From Rugalucina vietnamica (taxonomy: Eukaryota; Mollusca; Bivalvia; Lucinida; Lucinidae), in contig OZ024869.1 in assembly GCA_964017185.1 (NCBI GenBank), positions 51,858,761-51,922,760 of the forward strand: DNA of 64,000 nucleotides. Direction: 5' to 3'. Under the pieces are notes generated by a model, which saw only the letters and a list, made by a program, of their open reading frames with translations, was not told where the DNA came from and made no database searches. Numbering within the stretch: the stretch's first letter is position 1; each line of letters begins with the position of its first letter. Of the stretch, positions 13,901 through 28,900 are shown piece after piece. Made by a program: the position numbers and the translations under genes.

Positions 13901-16900
13901 AAACAAAGGCACTGGCTTTGCAGTTACTGCGAAGCAGATCTGTGCCTTTGTTTTCGCATAGGCAAAAATCTGGTTTTTCTCATAATGTGGCTCATATAAC
14001 CTTTTTAAAATCTTGTATGGCTGTATAACTATTGTGATGGATCAACTCATTTGATTTAAATTTTAAATGCATGTACTTGTATCTACAGGCTATACTGAAA
14101 TCGAAGGCCTACTCACAGAAAGAAACAGAATCACCTTCAATAGACAAACTTCTTGACAATCTCAAATCTCCAGTGACATGGTTTGGAAAGCTCTTGTTAT
14201 GGAAATGGATTGTGCCAAAGGCGAGACATGCTGTTGGACAGAGGGAGTGGGGCAAGGTAGAGTTGGGTTTGATGATATTTTTTTTATGAAGAAATATACC
14301 TAGACTATTGGTGGCTTCCTGGTGCGTCCAAAACACTTTATTGGGGCTGGTTTAACGAACCTTTGAAGAAAATTTCCCATCAACCAAGGTCTGACATACT
14401 CAGTCCAGAAAAAGAGCACAGATTCAACATGCATATTGTTAACCAGTCAATTTTATGGCAGATATGTATTTGCAAAAAAAAAATGATAAGAAATTTGATA
14501 AAGATAAATGGGCCGCTGCACCAGAAAAACGACAATCTGCATACGAGAAAACAAAGATGCAGATCAGGTGTGCAGTAACTGCACAGCTGATCAGCGCCTT
14601 TGTTTCGCTACACAGATAGAACAATCCTGATCCTTCCTAAGTTTCTAGCCTGCTTTTGTGACTATACAGGCCGATTTGTGTCAGACCTGGTCGGAAACCC
14701 AAATTGTTGCTTTTCTCATATAAAGGCTCAAATGGTCACAAAAGATGTACATGTATATATAAAGTTGCATTCTGTACATTGTCCTTGTTTTAATTTCTGC
14801 AGTTTATGAATTCGAAATGCCATGAAAGGCAAAACTGTATGAGATGGTAGGCACACAAATTACCTGGTTTACTGCCGGCAAAGGTTGAGAACCAAAATTT
14901 GTTATCATATTATAAAGAAATACTGCATTTGTGACTTAGTCAGATGTTTTCTTGTTTACAGCTAGATGTATGTTTTGTTTGTTTTCAGTCGATTGCAATA
15001 AAAATGGTGGACAAATTCAAAGATGCATACTGGAGACTCTCAGATTTATTAGAAAAGGAGGTAATTTCAGATTTGTCTTTTTCATAGCATCATCATTCCC
15101 ATATTTAATCTACCATGCTCTTGTGTTAGGGCATGAACCTTAAAAATAATATTCATGAAGTATCTTCCAAGTCTGTTCACCAGTAGTGATCCCTAAGCAT
15201 ATGGTCATGCTGTTATATGATACATGTAGTTACATGTACTTCCTTTACTCATTTAAGTATTTCATCAGGAAAACTTGTCCGTGAAATGTATAAATCCCGC
15301 TTTTATATAGTAAAAGGGGTATGCAGGGGTAAACTTATTTTTGCTCCAAAACATAGATTGTGGGTAATCATTAGAACGGCCTTGCCGAGGCGGTTCTAAC
15401 GTGTACCCACAATCTATCTTTTGAGCAAAAATAAGAAAAAAAAATCTACCAAGGATTATCACTTTTTACAACTTAAGAAAAATCTGTATGTTACATGGGC
15501 ATGTTTTTGTAATGTTTAAGCATTTTATATTTTTTGCACCAGGGTTACCTACCAGAAGGAGAACTCATGTTTTTCCTTACCCACAGAGAGATTGGCAAGC
15601 TGGTGAAAACCAGATCAGCTAAGCTTATAACAAGGTGAGAAACAAATTAAAAGAGAAAGTAATTAAAAGCAAAAGTAAGCAATTAATTTAAATCGAACCA
15701 CTTGACCAAAATCATGTTGAAAAATAAATAGAGGAACTTACACGAAAGGTCATATAAAATGACTACTTATGTAAGAATGGCAAGTGGGCATGATTTCACT
15801 GATAAAATAAAATTGTCTTATTAGCTCAACTGCACGAAGTGCATAGAGCTATTGCAGTCACCCCGGTCGTCCACATTCCCGTTCCCATTACCGTTCGTGT
15901 CACACTTGCATTAAAGTTTTCTAGAAGTCCATATCTTGACAACCACTCATCAGAAAGCATTCATACTTGGACCATAGATACCCTGTAGGGTTAGCTTTCA
16001 TTCCATGGCATCCGGCCCCTTGGTTCAGGCCAGGGGGTGGGGCTGGAGGTTAAAATCTAGAACACCTTCAAAAATGGCCATTCTTGCGTTAAAGTTTTCT
16101 TGAAGTCCATATCTTGACAATCACTCATCAGAAAGCATTGATACTTGGGCCATTGACACCCTGTAGGGTCGGCTTTCATTCCATGGCATAGGATTCCTGG
16201 GTGCATGCCAGGGGGTGGGGCTAGAGGTTGAAATCCAGAACACCATTAATAATAATGGCTTTTCTGTATTCTAGAAGTCTATATCTTGAAAACCTTTTAT
16301 CAGAGGGCTTTCATACTTGGACCATAGGTACCCTGTAGGGTTGAGTTTCATTTCATGGCATTGGATCTCTGGGTCCATGCTTGGTGGTGGGGCTAGAGGC
16401 TAAAAACTAGAACACTGTAAAAATAGATGTACTGCTGTGTAACTTTTACAAAGAGTCCATATCTTGACAACAACTTACCATAAAGCGTTCATACTTCATA
16501 CACGTTAGGTTCCATGACATCGGACCTCTGGGTCAGAGTCAGGGGGGTGGGCTAGAGGTCAAAATCTAGAACTCCTTGAATTTTTAGCTCGACTGCACGA
16601 AGTGCATAGAGCTATTGCAGTCACCCCGGTCGTCCACGTTCCCGTTCCCGTGCGCGTGCGCGTGCGCGTTCCCGTGCGCGTCACACTTGCGTTAAAGTTT
16701 TCTAGAAGTCCATATCTTGACAACCACTCATCAGAAAGCATTCATACTTGGACCATAGATACCCTGTAGGGTTAGCTTTCATTCCATGGCATCGGGCCCC
16801 TGGGTCCAGGCCAGGGGGTGGGGCTGGAGGTTAAAATCTAGAACACCTTCAAAAATGGCAATTCTTGTGTTAAAGTTTTCTAGAAGTCCATATCTTGACA

Positions 16901-19900
16901 ACCACTCATCAGAAAGCATTGATACTTGGGCCATTGACACCCTGTAGGGTCGGCTTTCATTCCATGGCATCAGATCCCTGGGTCCATGCCAGGGGGTGGG
17001 GCTAGAGGTTAAAATCTAGAACACCATTAATAGTAATGGCTTTTCTGTGATATAGTATTCTGGAAGTCTATATCTTGAAAACTTTTTATCAGAGGGCTTT
17101 CATACTCGGACCATAGGTACCCTGTAGGGTTGAGTTTCATTTCATGGCATCGGATCTCTGGGTCCATGCCTGGGGGGTGGGGCTGGAGGTTAAAAACTAG
17201 AACACTGTAAAAAATAGATGTACTGCTGTAACTTTTACAAGGAGTCCATATCTTGACAACAACTTATCATAAAGCATTCATACTTCATACACTTTAGGTT
17301 CCATGACATCGAACCTCTGGGTCGGAGTCAGGGGGGCGGGGCTAGAGGTCAAAATCTAGAACTCCCCGATTTTTTTTTCTTTTTATTTCTTAATAGAAAC
17401 AACTTAGGAAGATGGTTGGTCATTCATCTTTTGACTTTGTGACACTGACTTGTGTGTCATGACGGTAAGGGTCGGTTGACCTACTTTCCATGGTTCAGTG
17501 ATTTTGCCTTATATCTTGACACTCAATTAGTATATGTTCTTACTTCTTTCAGATAATGAGTGAGTACGACCAGGCCTTTGACCCCAATATACTTATAGGT
17601 CACTGTGACCTAATTTCACGGTTCAGTGATTTTGCCTTATATCTTGACACTCAATTAGTATATTTTCATACTTTTTTTCAGATTATGAGTGAGTATGACC
17701 TGACCTTTGACCCCAATATACTTATAGGTCACTGTGACCTAATTTCACGGTTCAGTGATTTTGCCTTATATCTCGGTACTCAAATGGTTTATAAACAAAC
17801 TCCTTTCTAAGTATGTTTGCATATGACAAGACCTTTGACCCTGAAGTAGTCCTAGGTCACTGTGACCTAATTTCATGGTTCAGTGATTTTACCTATTATC
17901 TTGACACTCAATTAGTATATTTTCATACTTTTTTCAGATTATGAGTGAGTATGACCAGACTTTTGACCCCAGTATACTTATAGGTCACTGTGACCTAATT
18001 TCACGGTTCAGTGACTTTGCCTTATATCTCAACACTCAAGTGGTTTATGACCAAACTTCTTTCACACTATGTTTGCATATGACAAGACCTTTGACCCTAA
18101 AGTAGTCCTAGGTCAATATGACCTAATTTCACGGTTCAGTGATTTTCCTTTATATCTCGGCACTCAATTGGTATATGGACATACTTCTTTCACGATATGT
18201 ATGAGTATGACAAGACCTTTGACCGTAAAGTATTCCTGGGTCACTGTGACCTAATTTCACGGTTCAGTGATTTTGCCTTATATCTCGACACTCAGTTGGT
18301 ATTTTTTCATACTTCTTTCTGATTATGAATGAGTATGACCAGACCTTTAACCCAAACATACTTATAGGTCACTATGACCTAATTTCATGGTTCAGTGATT
18401 TTGCTTTATATCTCAACACTGAATGGGTATATGATCATATTTCTTTCACATTATGAGTAAGTATCACTAGACCTTTGACCCTGAAATACTTCAGTGATTT
18501 TGCCTTGTGTCTTGGCACTCAGTTGGTATATGAACACACTTCTTTCACAATGTGATCGTAGGTAGTTATAGTTAACTTTCATGGTTCAGTGATTTGCCTT
18601 ATTGCATCAAGGCAAAAAGATGTATGAGCATAATGCTTTGGGTTACTAGTCGGGTTTGACCTTATGTTTGACAAAGGTCAGAAGCAGTCGAGCACGCTGT
18701 CCTGCGACAGCTCTTATTTTTTCTTTTTATTTCTTATAATAGAAACAACTTAGGAAGACGGTTGGTCATTCATCTTTTGAGTTTGCAACACTGACTTGCG
18801 TGTCATGACAGTAAGGGTCGGTGGACCTACTTTCCATGGTTCAGTGATTTTGCCTTATATCTTGACACTCAATTAATATATTTTATTACTTCTTTCAGAT
18901 TATGAGTGAGTATGACCAGGCCTTTGACCCCAATATACTTATAGATCACTGTGACCTAATTATACGGTTCAGTGATTTTGCCTTATATCTTGACACTCAA
19001 TTAGTATATTTTCATACTTTTTTAAGATTATGAGTGAGTATGATGAGACCTTTGACCCCAATATACCTATAGGTCACTGTGACCTAATTTCACGGTTCAG
19101 TGATTTTGCCTTATATCTCGGCACTCAATTGTTTGCGTATGACAAGACCTTTGACCCTAAAGTAGTCCTAGGTCATTATGACCTAATTTCATGGTTCAGT
19201 GATTTTGCCTTATATCTCGGCACTCAATTGGTATATGAACATACTGTTTTCACAATATGTTTGCGTATGACAAGACCTTTGACCCTGAAGTATTCCTAGG
19301 TCACTGTGACCTAATTTCATGGTTCAGTGACTTTGCTTTATATCTCGACACTCTGTTGGTATTTTTTCATACTTCTTTCCGATTATGAATGAGTATGACC
19401 AGGCCTTTAACCCATACATACTTATAGGTCACTATGACCTAATTCTATGGTTCAGTGATTTTGCTTTATATCTCAACACTCAATGGATATATGATCATAT
19501 TTCTTTTACATTATGAGTAAGTATGACAAGACCTTTGACCCTGAAGTACTTATAGGTCAATGTGACCTTATTTCACGGTTCAGTGATTTTGCCTTGTATC
19601 TTGGCACTCAGTTGGTATATGAACACACTACTTTCACAATATGTGTGAGACCTTTAAATCTTAGGTAGTTATAGTTAACTGTCATGGTTCAGTGATTTTG
19701 TCTTATTGCATCAAGGCAAAAAGATGTATGAGCATAATGCTTTGGGTTACTGGTAGGGTTTGGCCTTATGTTTGACAAAGGTCAGAAGCAGTCGAGCACG
19801 CTGTCCTGCGACAGCTCTTATATGTCTCCTTGATGTAACAAACAATACAGTGTAGTCATATCATATTACACGACATTATCCACTCAATTACAGCGGCATC

Positions 19901-22900
19901 ATTCATCAGAAAATGAATGCTTTTAATTATGAAAAAAACAAAGGTTGCATATCTGATCAAACTTGCTGATTTTACTACACAGTGCAACAAAATTTCAAGA
20001 TTTGAAATTGTTGGCATTTTAACATTTATGAGCAGGATAAATTTTAGTCTTAAGTCCAATTCGCATTTGCCAAAAATACACGCGTGTAAATATACTCCGG
20101 TGTGCAAATTTTACTGGGGGTAAGCAAATGGCGCATGCGAACGCAAATACACACCGGAGTATATTTACATATGGGTAAAATTACTCCTGGGTCTGACCAG
20201 ATGCAAATTTTATTTTTACAAATACACACATGTAAATTTACTATTTTGTTCCATGTGAACGCAAAGTAAAATTTACCCATGAGTATTTTTATTTCAAGTC
20301 AATATTCTGCTTTTAGATTTTTTCACATTTTTTGTTCATAACTGATTATATGACAGTTGCTGAAACTGTGGACATCGTTGCTAAATAAGAGTTTATTGCC
20401 ATTCATCATATTTTAGATCATATGGAGTGCAAACAGCCACATTATTTCTTCATCATTCTTGGTGAGATTCTTGGGGCATTTCAACAGTAATTCCTTGTGA
20501 ATGGATGATAAAAAGGGAACTGTATAACTGCTAAGGTTATGCCTGACCATAACATGATTCTCCTCTGCTGCCAAAGTCTACAAGAACACCTTGAAGCAGC
20601 CTCTTCTTGTTTTGCAAGTACAGAAAACTTAAATGAACAGGTTTTAAACCAGAAATGATAAATTTACATACAAAAATACTCCTGGTGATAAAACCCATGC
20701 GAACGCAATTTAAATTTACTCAAGGGTTGATTTGCACACCGGAGTATATTTACACACCAGAGTATATTTACACGTGTGTATTTTTTGCGCATGTGAATTG
20801 GACTTTAGCTGAACTGAGCATGAATAAAATGTTTTATAATCTCGGGGCCTGGAGTGGTTCAAATCCAGGAGTCTGACGATCTATAACTAAGCCACCATGC
20901 CCCTCTACTTGCATCATTTTGTGCCTCTACTAACATAAAGTTACATATGTGATCAGTATTTTGAGGTGAAATTATTATCATTGCAGAGCTGTAAGAAGAA
21001 GAAAAGTACTACCATTACAGTCCAAGATTGAATTCCCTAAGAACAGTAGCGGAAGACCACTGCCTGTATGTTTCTTTTATATTGATTTTTGTGTCAAGAC
21101 TTCTCCCCTCTACTTTTGATTCAAGATACTGGCTGAAGCAGTTGAGCCACATCATTAGAAAAACAGCTTTTTCATAATGAAAACTTGAATTTTTTTCAGC
21201 TGTAAAAATTGAAAATTTCACCAGAAAAATTTTGACATTTTTGCTCAAAACATAGATTGTGGGTACACGTTAGAACCGCCTCGGCGAGGGGTTTCTAAGG
21301 AGTACCCACAATCTATGTTTTGGACCAAAAATAAGAAAAATAGGTATCCCCCTGCATACCCCAATTTTACTACATAATGGGAGTTTAAGGGGGTATTCAT
21401 TGCACGGACAGGTATTCCTGATGTGCATATGCGAAAACAGAGATCAGATCAGCTGTGCAGTACATGTTTATTTAATTACAAAACTGTCCTTTACCATTGG
21501 CTTGAATAGGCAAGTTGTGTTAAAATAAAAATGATTTAGAGTAAACGAAAATCATTTTGATTTAAACCTGACAATTATACAGAAAATCTCACATTTTTAC
21601 TAGTATTTTACTTTTAACTCATTCGTGGCAGACACAGAGAAGCCCTCTTTCACTTGTAAAATTACACAACTTGCAGATTAGGAAAACAATAACACTGTCT
21701 TGCAATTTATTATAATTACACCTTGCTTGTTTCAGATTAAGCACCCTGATGTTGGTGTTGAAAGAAAAACTACCTTTACACTTACTGGTAACTAACAAAT
21801 GAGCCGCCTCATAGGAAAACCAACAATGTGGTTTCGGAACAGGTCTGACACAAATCAGGCTGTACAGTCACAGAAGCAGGCTAGAAGCTTGAAATTTTGG
21901 ATTTAATAAGAAGGGGAACTGTACTATCCATGTAGCGAAAACAAAGACGCTGATTACCTTTGCGGTTACCGCGAAGCTGATCTGCGTCTTTGTTTTCCCA
22001 TATGCAGATTGTTGGTTTTCTCATGATGCGGCTCAAATATTTTCCTCATATTGGAGAGCTCAGTGGCATAGTGGTAGAGTGTCAAACTCTGAATCAAGAG
22101 GTTCTGGGTTCTATCCTCACTGGCCACTGGAGGCACCAAGTTGTGTCCTTGAGCAAGACACATTAACTTCCCACAGAAATAGTTGATACCGAGGAAGCGG
22201 TGATTCTGTCCTGACATGACTATAAAACTGTTGTCTGGGACATTAAACCTCAATACAAACAAAATTTTCCTCATACAGCCCCAGTACCATTTGAGCTGCC
22301 GCGTGGGAAAACCAACAATCTGCATATGCAAAAATATTTACATTTTTATTGCAGTCGCCCTAGATGAAGGTGTCTTTCTTGATGTTCTTCATTTCCCAAT
22401 GAAAAACATTAAGTCACGTGATCTAGAGGCCACGCCTATGGGCGGGTCGACGTCAAAACCCATCCAGTGACGTTGTTTGTTTACTCTTGTTGTCGTGACG
22501 TTGGTCGCGTATCGCCATGACGTTAGGCGCGAAAATTTGACGTTTTGGCTGTTCCAAAATTACGTTAAGTGGGATTTAATGTCAAATAACATGAAAATGA
22601 ACGGTGATATGCGCAATTAAAAATCTGATACTTGATTGATAATATGAAATGTAAATATAAGTATTGAATTTCAGATTTTAGCTTTCACTGGATGATGAAA
22701 AACATTAGCAGTTTTAATGTCTCCGAGAAGCCCTTCGGGCTTCACAGACATTAAAACAGCCTAATGTTTTTCATCATCCAATGAAAGCTAAAATCTGAAT
22801 TTCAATCCTTAAACAAAGATGCGGATCAGCTTTGCGGTAACCGTGAAGCTGATCAGCGCCTTTGTTTTCTCTACATGGATAGTACTATTCTTCTACTATC

Positions 22901-25900
22901 TAAATCCAAAATTTTAAGCTTCTAGTCATCTTCTATGACTGGTTTTTGTCAGACCTGGTGGGGAACCAAAATTGTTGGTTTTCTCACGCACAGGCTCAAT
23001 TTATTTCCAAGAGATACAAAAAAAAACTGCCTTTGAAATGTATTTCTTAATATAAGGATGATTTTACATCAATGTAAATTTATAGGGCATGATTTTACAA
23101 AACAAACAGAATATCTTGTACTATGGCAGATTCAGCTCAGCTTCTTTCACCAAGCCCACAAGTTTGGTAGCCAGAGTCATTTGAGCCACTTTGCAAGAAA
23201 CTGGCATTTTGCATATGCCCAAACAGAGATGCAAAGTAGCTGTGCAGTAACTGCACAGCTGATCAGCCCCTTCGCTTTGGCTACAAATATAGTACAATCC
23301 CTCTCTATCTTAAATCAGAAGTTTTAACCTTCTAGCCTTGTTCTAAGATGGTACAGACCTGGGCCCAATTGTTAAAAACTTTGATAGCTTAACGTCATCG
23401 TTAAGACCATAACTCGTTAAGTTAATGCCAACTATGTAAGCAAATACACTGTTACTTTTTTTTGATAAAATGTGAGAATCCTTTGCAATGCAAAGGATTC
23501 TCACATTTTATCAACAAGGAATAACAGTGTATATTCATGTTTGAAATTTTAACGAATCAATAACTAACGGCATCATTAATTTTGAACAACTGGGCCCAGT
23601 TTGTGTCAGTAACACCAAAAACTGATTTTCTTGCCCATTTGTTTAAGCGGTCTTAAGCTTTATAGCATCTGTAGATTGAGTTTGTCTTTTGTAGGTATGC
23701 CAGTAAGCCAAGGGGCAGTAACTGGTCTAGCAAGAGTGGTGCTCTCCCTTGAAGATGCTGACAAAATACAGGTTCATATTTTAGTATAATAATAGTTGAG
23801 CCATCGCATGAGAAAACCAACAATTTGGGTTTCCAGGTCCGTCACAAACCAGGCAGTACAGTCACAAAAGATGGCTAGGGGCTTGAAATTTTGGATTTAG
23901 AAATTAGAGGAATTGTACTATTCGTGTAGCGAAAACAAAGGCGATGATCAGCTGATCTGGGCCTTTGTTTTTGCCTATGCTGACTGTTGGTTTTTCCATG
24001 TGGTGGTTCAATTATTACTATTATTAATAAGATAACTTGAGGTGGCCCCCGTGGCCGAGTGGTTAAGGTCGCTGACTTCAGTGCTCTTGATCATTCGATC
24101 ATCTCACCGATGTGGGTTCGCGCCTCGCACGGGGCACGAATTCATATGTGAGACAAGCCATGTTCTGCTTGCGTGTGTGTCAGGTGGTTTTTCCCCGGGT
24201 AGTCCGGTTTTCGCCCCACTACCGATTGATTCGTCTCGATATGATTGAAAAAGCTTGAAAGGGACGTAAAACTGAATCCAAAAAAAAAAAAAAAAAGATA
24301 ACTTGACAATTGGTTGTGGGACAATCTGTTGAAAATCATTTTATTATAGCCCCGCTTTGAAAAAGTGGGGGCTATATTGGATTCACCCTGTCCTTCCGTA
24401 GTTCTGTCATTCCGTTATTCTGTTATTCCGTCCTTCCGACATTTTTGTTTCCGTTCATTATCTTGAGAATGGCTTGACAGAATCTGACCAAATTTTGCAT
24501 ACACATTAACGTTGACAAGACCTAGCTTGGGATTGTAACCCGTCATTTTTTGCAAAATTGTGGTGGAGTTACGGCCCTTGATTTACGTCAGAATTTCGTT
24601 TCCGCTCAATATCTTGAGAATGGCTGGACAGAATCTGACCAAATTTTATATGCACATCAACGTTGACAAGATCTAGCTTGGGATTGCTGCCCGTCATTTT
24701 TCACAAAATTTTGACGGAGTTATGGCCCTTGATTAACGTCAGAATTTTGTTTCCGCTCAATATCTTGAGAACGAATGGACAGAATCTGACCAAATTTTGT
24801 AAGCACATCAACATTGACAAGATCTAGCTTGGGATTGTTGCCCGTCATTTTTCACAAAATTTTTACAGAGTTACGGCCCTTGATTGACATCAGAATTTCG
24901 TTTCCGCTCAATATCTTGAGAATGGCTGGACAGAATCTGACCAAATTTTGTATGCACATCAACATCGACAAGATCTAGCTTGGGATTGTTGCCGGTCATT
25001 TTTTGCAAAAAAGTGACCGGTCATTTTTTGCAAAAAAGTGACGGAGTTACGGCCCTTGACTGACGTCAAAATTTCATTTCCGCTCGATATCTTGAGAACA
25101 AATTGACAGAATCAGACCAAATTTTGTATGCACATCAACATAGACAATATCTAGCTTGGGATTGTTGCCCGTCATTTTTCGCAAAATTTTGACGGAGTTA
25201 TGGCCCTTGATTAACGTCAGAATTTCGTTTCCGCTCAATATCTTGAGAACGAATGACAGAATCTGACCAAATTTTGTATGCACATCAACATTGACAAGAT
25301 CTAGCTTGGGATTGTTGCCTGTCATTTTTCGCAAAATTTTGACGGAGTTACAGCCCTTGATTGACATCAGAATTTTGTTTCCGCTCAATATCCTATTAAA
25401 CTAATTGACAGAATCAGACCAAATTTTGTATGCACATCAACATTGACAATGTCTAGCTTGGGATTGTTGCCCGTTATTTTTTTTGATAAATTTTGAGGGA
25501 GTTACGGCCCTTGATTGACGTCAGAATTTCATTTCCGCTCAATAGCTTGAGAATGAATTGACAGAATCTTACCAATCTTTTTTTAACGTGCATCAACATT
25601 AACAAGATCTAGTTTGGGATTGTTACCTGTCATTGTTTTTCTCACACTGGAAAAAAGCTCAGAAGCGGGGCTATAGTCAGATCCTCTGACAATTCTAGTT
25701 TTTCCTTTATTTTCCATTGATGATCGTTCGTACTGATCGTTCTAAGGCGATACTTTTTATTTTATGTCTTGGTGTTTAAAATTTTTTTGTGCTGTTGGTG
25801 CCTTATGTATGATAACTGAGTGACCACCTAATGGGAAAATAGCTGCTCATTCGGCTTACGATATGTTTCCATGGTATAAGTACCTGAATGTTAATTTTGT

Positions 25901-28900
25901 TTTTATACCCCCGCTTTGAAAAAGTGGGGCTATACTGGATTCACCCTGTCCTTCCGTCATTCTGTCCTTCCGTTATTCTGTCCTTCAGTCATTCCGTTAT
26001 TCTGTCCATAATTATAGCCCCGCTTTGAAAAAGTGGGGGCTATACTGGATTCACCCTGTCCTTCCGTAGTTCCGTTATTCTGTTATTCCGTTATTCCGTC
26101 CTTCCGTCATTCCATTACCTCACATAACTTGAGAACCAGTTGTTAGACTTTAACCAAATTTGGCATATGCATCAATATTGACAATATCTACTCATGTGTA
26201 AATGCATGTCAGTTTCCCCAAATTTGCAGAAGAGTTATTGCCCTTGGATGGCCCTTAATTATTGCCAAAATTTCATTTCCGCTCAATATCTTTAGAACGA
26301 ATTGACAGAATCCGACCAAATTTTGTATGCACATCATCATTGACAAGATCTAGCTTGGGATTGTTACCCGTCATTTTTCGCAAAATTTTGACGGAGTTAC
26401 AGCCCTTGTACCCTAGAATCCAGCCAGGGTAATTTTTGAAGGAGGAGACATCTTCTGCTATAGTTGGTTTGAATGCATTTTTGAATAGTTTTAACCTTCC
26501 CATAAATGGTTTAGGTGGGCTGCTCTGGAAATTTTTTTGGCAGATAGGTTTACTCACACCATGTTCTGAGGTACCATGGGAATATACGCATTCCATACAA
26601 AGCAGATTTTTACATCATTTATGGGGTCATTGTGCTTTTTTGATAAATAAAACAATGCACATTTATGCGAATACTTTGAATATGAATAACTTCACACAAC
26701 TCAAAATGTATTTAAAGATCATAAAGTGCTATAAAGCCTTTATAATGTAGGGTTTTGTCATGCCAAGTTACCCACCCACTTTCAAGCAATGTGCGTGTTC
26801 GAAAGTTATCTATAGCTTTGCGTTTTAGATACTTTTATTTGAAACATTATCATTGATCGAGATTACACTCTGTCTTTGTGCCTATCTAGGAATTTGTACA
26901 GATATACAGCTGACCGTTTTCGGTCTGTTCAAAGATATCGTACTTCAGCTTCTCACGGTAAAGGCTGGAAATGGTATCGAAAAAAAATGTTGAAACAATG
27001 TAAAGTTGGTCACTGTCAGATATATAATCATGAGGCTTAAAGTGTCAAGAAAGTTATGAAACAAACGAACAAACAAACAAACAAACAAACAAACACTTAC
27101 GCAAAATAATGGAAAAAATAAAGAGGTATACCTACAAAAGTTCTGGTATCCCTGCCTCTGACAGATCTAAATAGCTGAAATGGTGTTTTATGATTACTTA
27201 GACTTTGTTCTTTAGGCTGGTTTTCACATAAATTAATCTTATGGCTTGAAATATTAATTTTTTGGGACACATGCATTGAAAATAGAGGAACAATGCGAAC
27301 AAATAAAAGGTGTATACACAGAAAAGTTCTTGTTTCTAGGCATTCAATGCTCATTTAGAGCTGAAAATAGTGTAAAATAATTGCTGAGATAATTATCTTT
27401 TGGTATGAAATCGGATTGATTAATCATTATGATTTAAAAGTTTAAATCTAATATTGAAATCATAGATAATCTAAAGAAAAAATGAGGAAAAATAAAAGGG
27501 GTATACTTATAAATAGCTGAAAATGGTGTCAAACGGTTGCTTTGATTTTTATATATAAGCTTGTATTCATATACATAGATCATGTGACTCTTTAGAGCCG
27601 CCATTGTCAAAGTGTTTTACATTACCTCATATTGTCATTTATATGATGGATTGAGTGAAATAAAGTTTGAATTGAATTGAATTGACTCAAAGTTGTAATA
27701 TTTTTATGAAGGCATAGAAGATATGAGGAAAATGTGGAAAATGTAAAGGTATATACGCACAAAAAAACTTGTACCTTGGTCTCTTACGAGCCTGTATAGC
27801 TGAAAATGGTAACTAATGATTGCTTTGACGTTGTTCTTTAAGCTTGTATTCATATAATATTATATAAAGCACATAACTCTAAGTGGTGATAATTTTTATG
27901 AAGGCATAGAGGATGGATGAAAAATGTCAGAAAAATAAAGGGGTATTCTTACAAAAGTTCATGTTTCTAGTCAAACAATGATTATAAAGAGCAAAATATG
28001 GCATCAAACAATTGTGTAGACAACTATTTATTGGTTTGTTATCAGATAAGTTAATCATATGATTTCAAGTTTCAAAAATATTATTGAAATCATAAATAGT
28101 TAAAGAAAAATTGAGGAAAAAATAAAGGGGTATACTTACTTAAGTTCTTGCATCTCGGCCTCTGGTGGCACAAAATGGCTGAAAATTGTGTTAAATGATT
28201 GCTTTGACAAAGGGACGTTGGATGTTATTCAGATATATAAACCATATGATTAAATGTATTAATGATTTTATGAATACGTAAAAAATATAGAAAAAAATGT
28301 GGAAACGATGGCAGAGTATACATACAAAAGTCCTTGTATCATGGCATCAGATGACCAGAAAAAGCTGAAAATGGTGTTAAATAATTGCTATGGCAATTAT
28401 CTTTTGGTATGAAATCGGATGAATTAATAAAATGATTTCAAGTTTAAAAATATTATTCAAAACATAGATAATTAAAGAAAAAGTGAGGGAAATAAAATGG
28501 GGTATACCTACAAAAAATCTTATATCTTGGCCTCTGATGGGCCGGAATAGCTGAAAGTGGTGTCAAAAGATTGCTTTAACTTTGTTCTATAAGTTTGTAT
28601 TCATATATATAAATCAAAGTGACTCTGAGTGCTAATAATTTTTGTGAAGTCATAGAAGATGGAGGAAAATGCGTTAAAAATAAAGGGGTATACTTACATA
28701 AGTTATTGTTTCTAGTCAACCAATGATTATAAAGAGCTGAAAATGGCATCAAATGATTGTTTTAACAATTATCTATTTCAGTGTAATAATATAAATTATT
28801 CATATGGTTTCAAGTTTCAAAAATATTATTGAAAACATAAATACTTCAACAAAAATTGAGAAAAAAATGAAGGGGTATACTAACATAAGTTCTTGTATCT

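Noticed and set aside
17556..19299. Plus-strand frames of 61-89 residues with MSEYDQTFDPN...
   Set aside because: Translations of the ~127-bp satellite; no conservation as protein, no exon context.
24042..24130. tRNA-Leu/Ser-like sequence as a tRNA gene
   Set aside because: A- and B-box are present, but the 3' acceptor side does not pair with the 5' side, the same head occurs at 49996 and (truncated) 62142 with a shared tail, and a poly(A) follows. It is a SINE.
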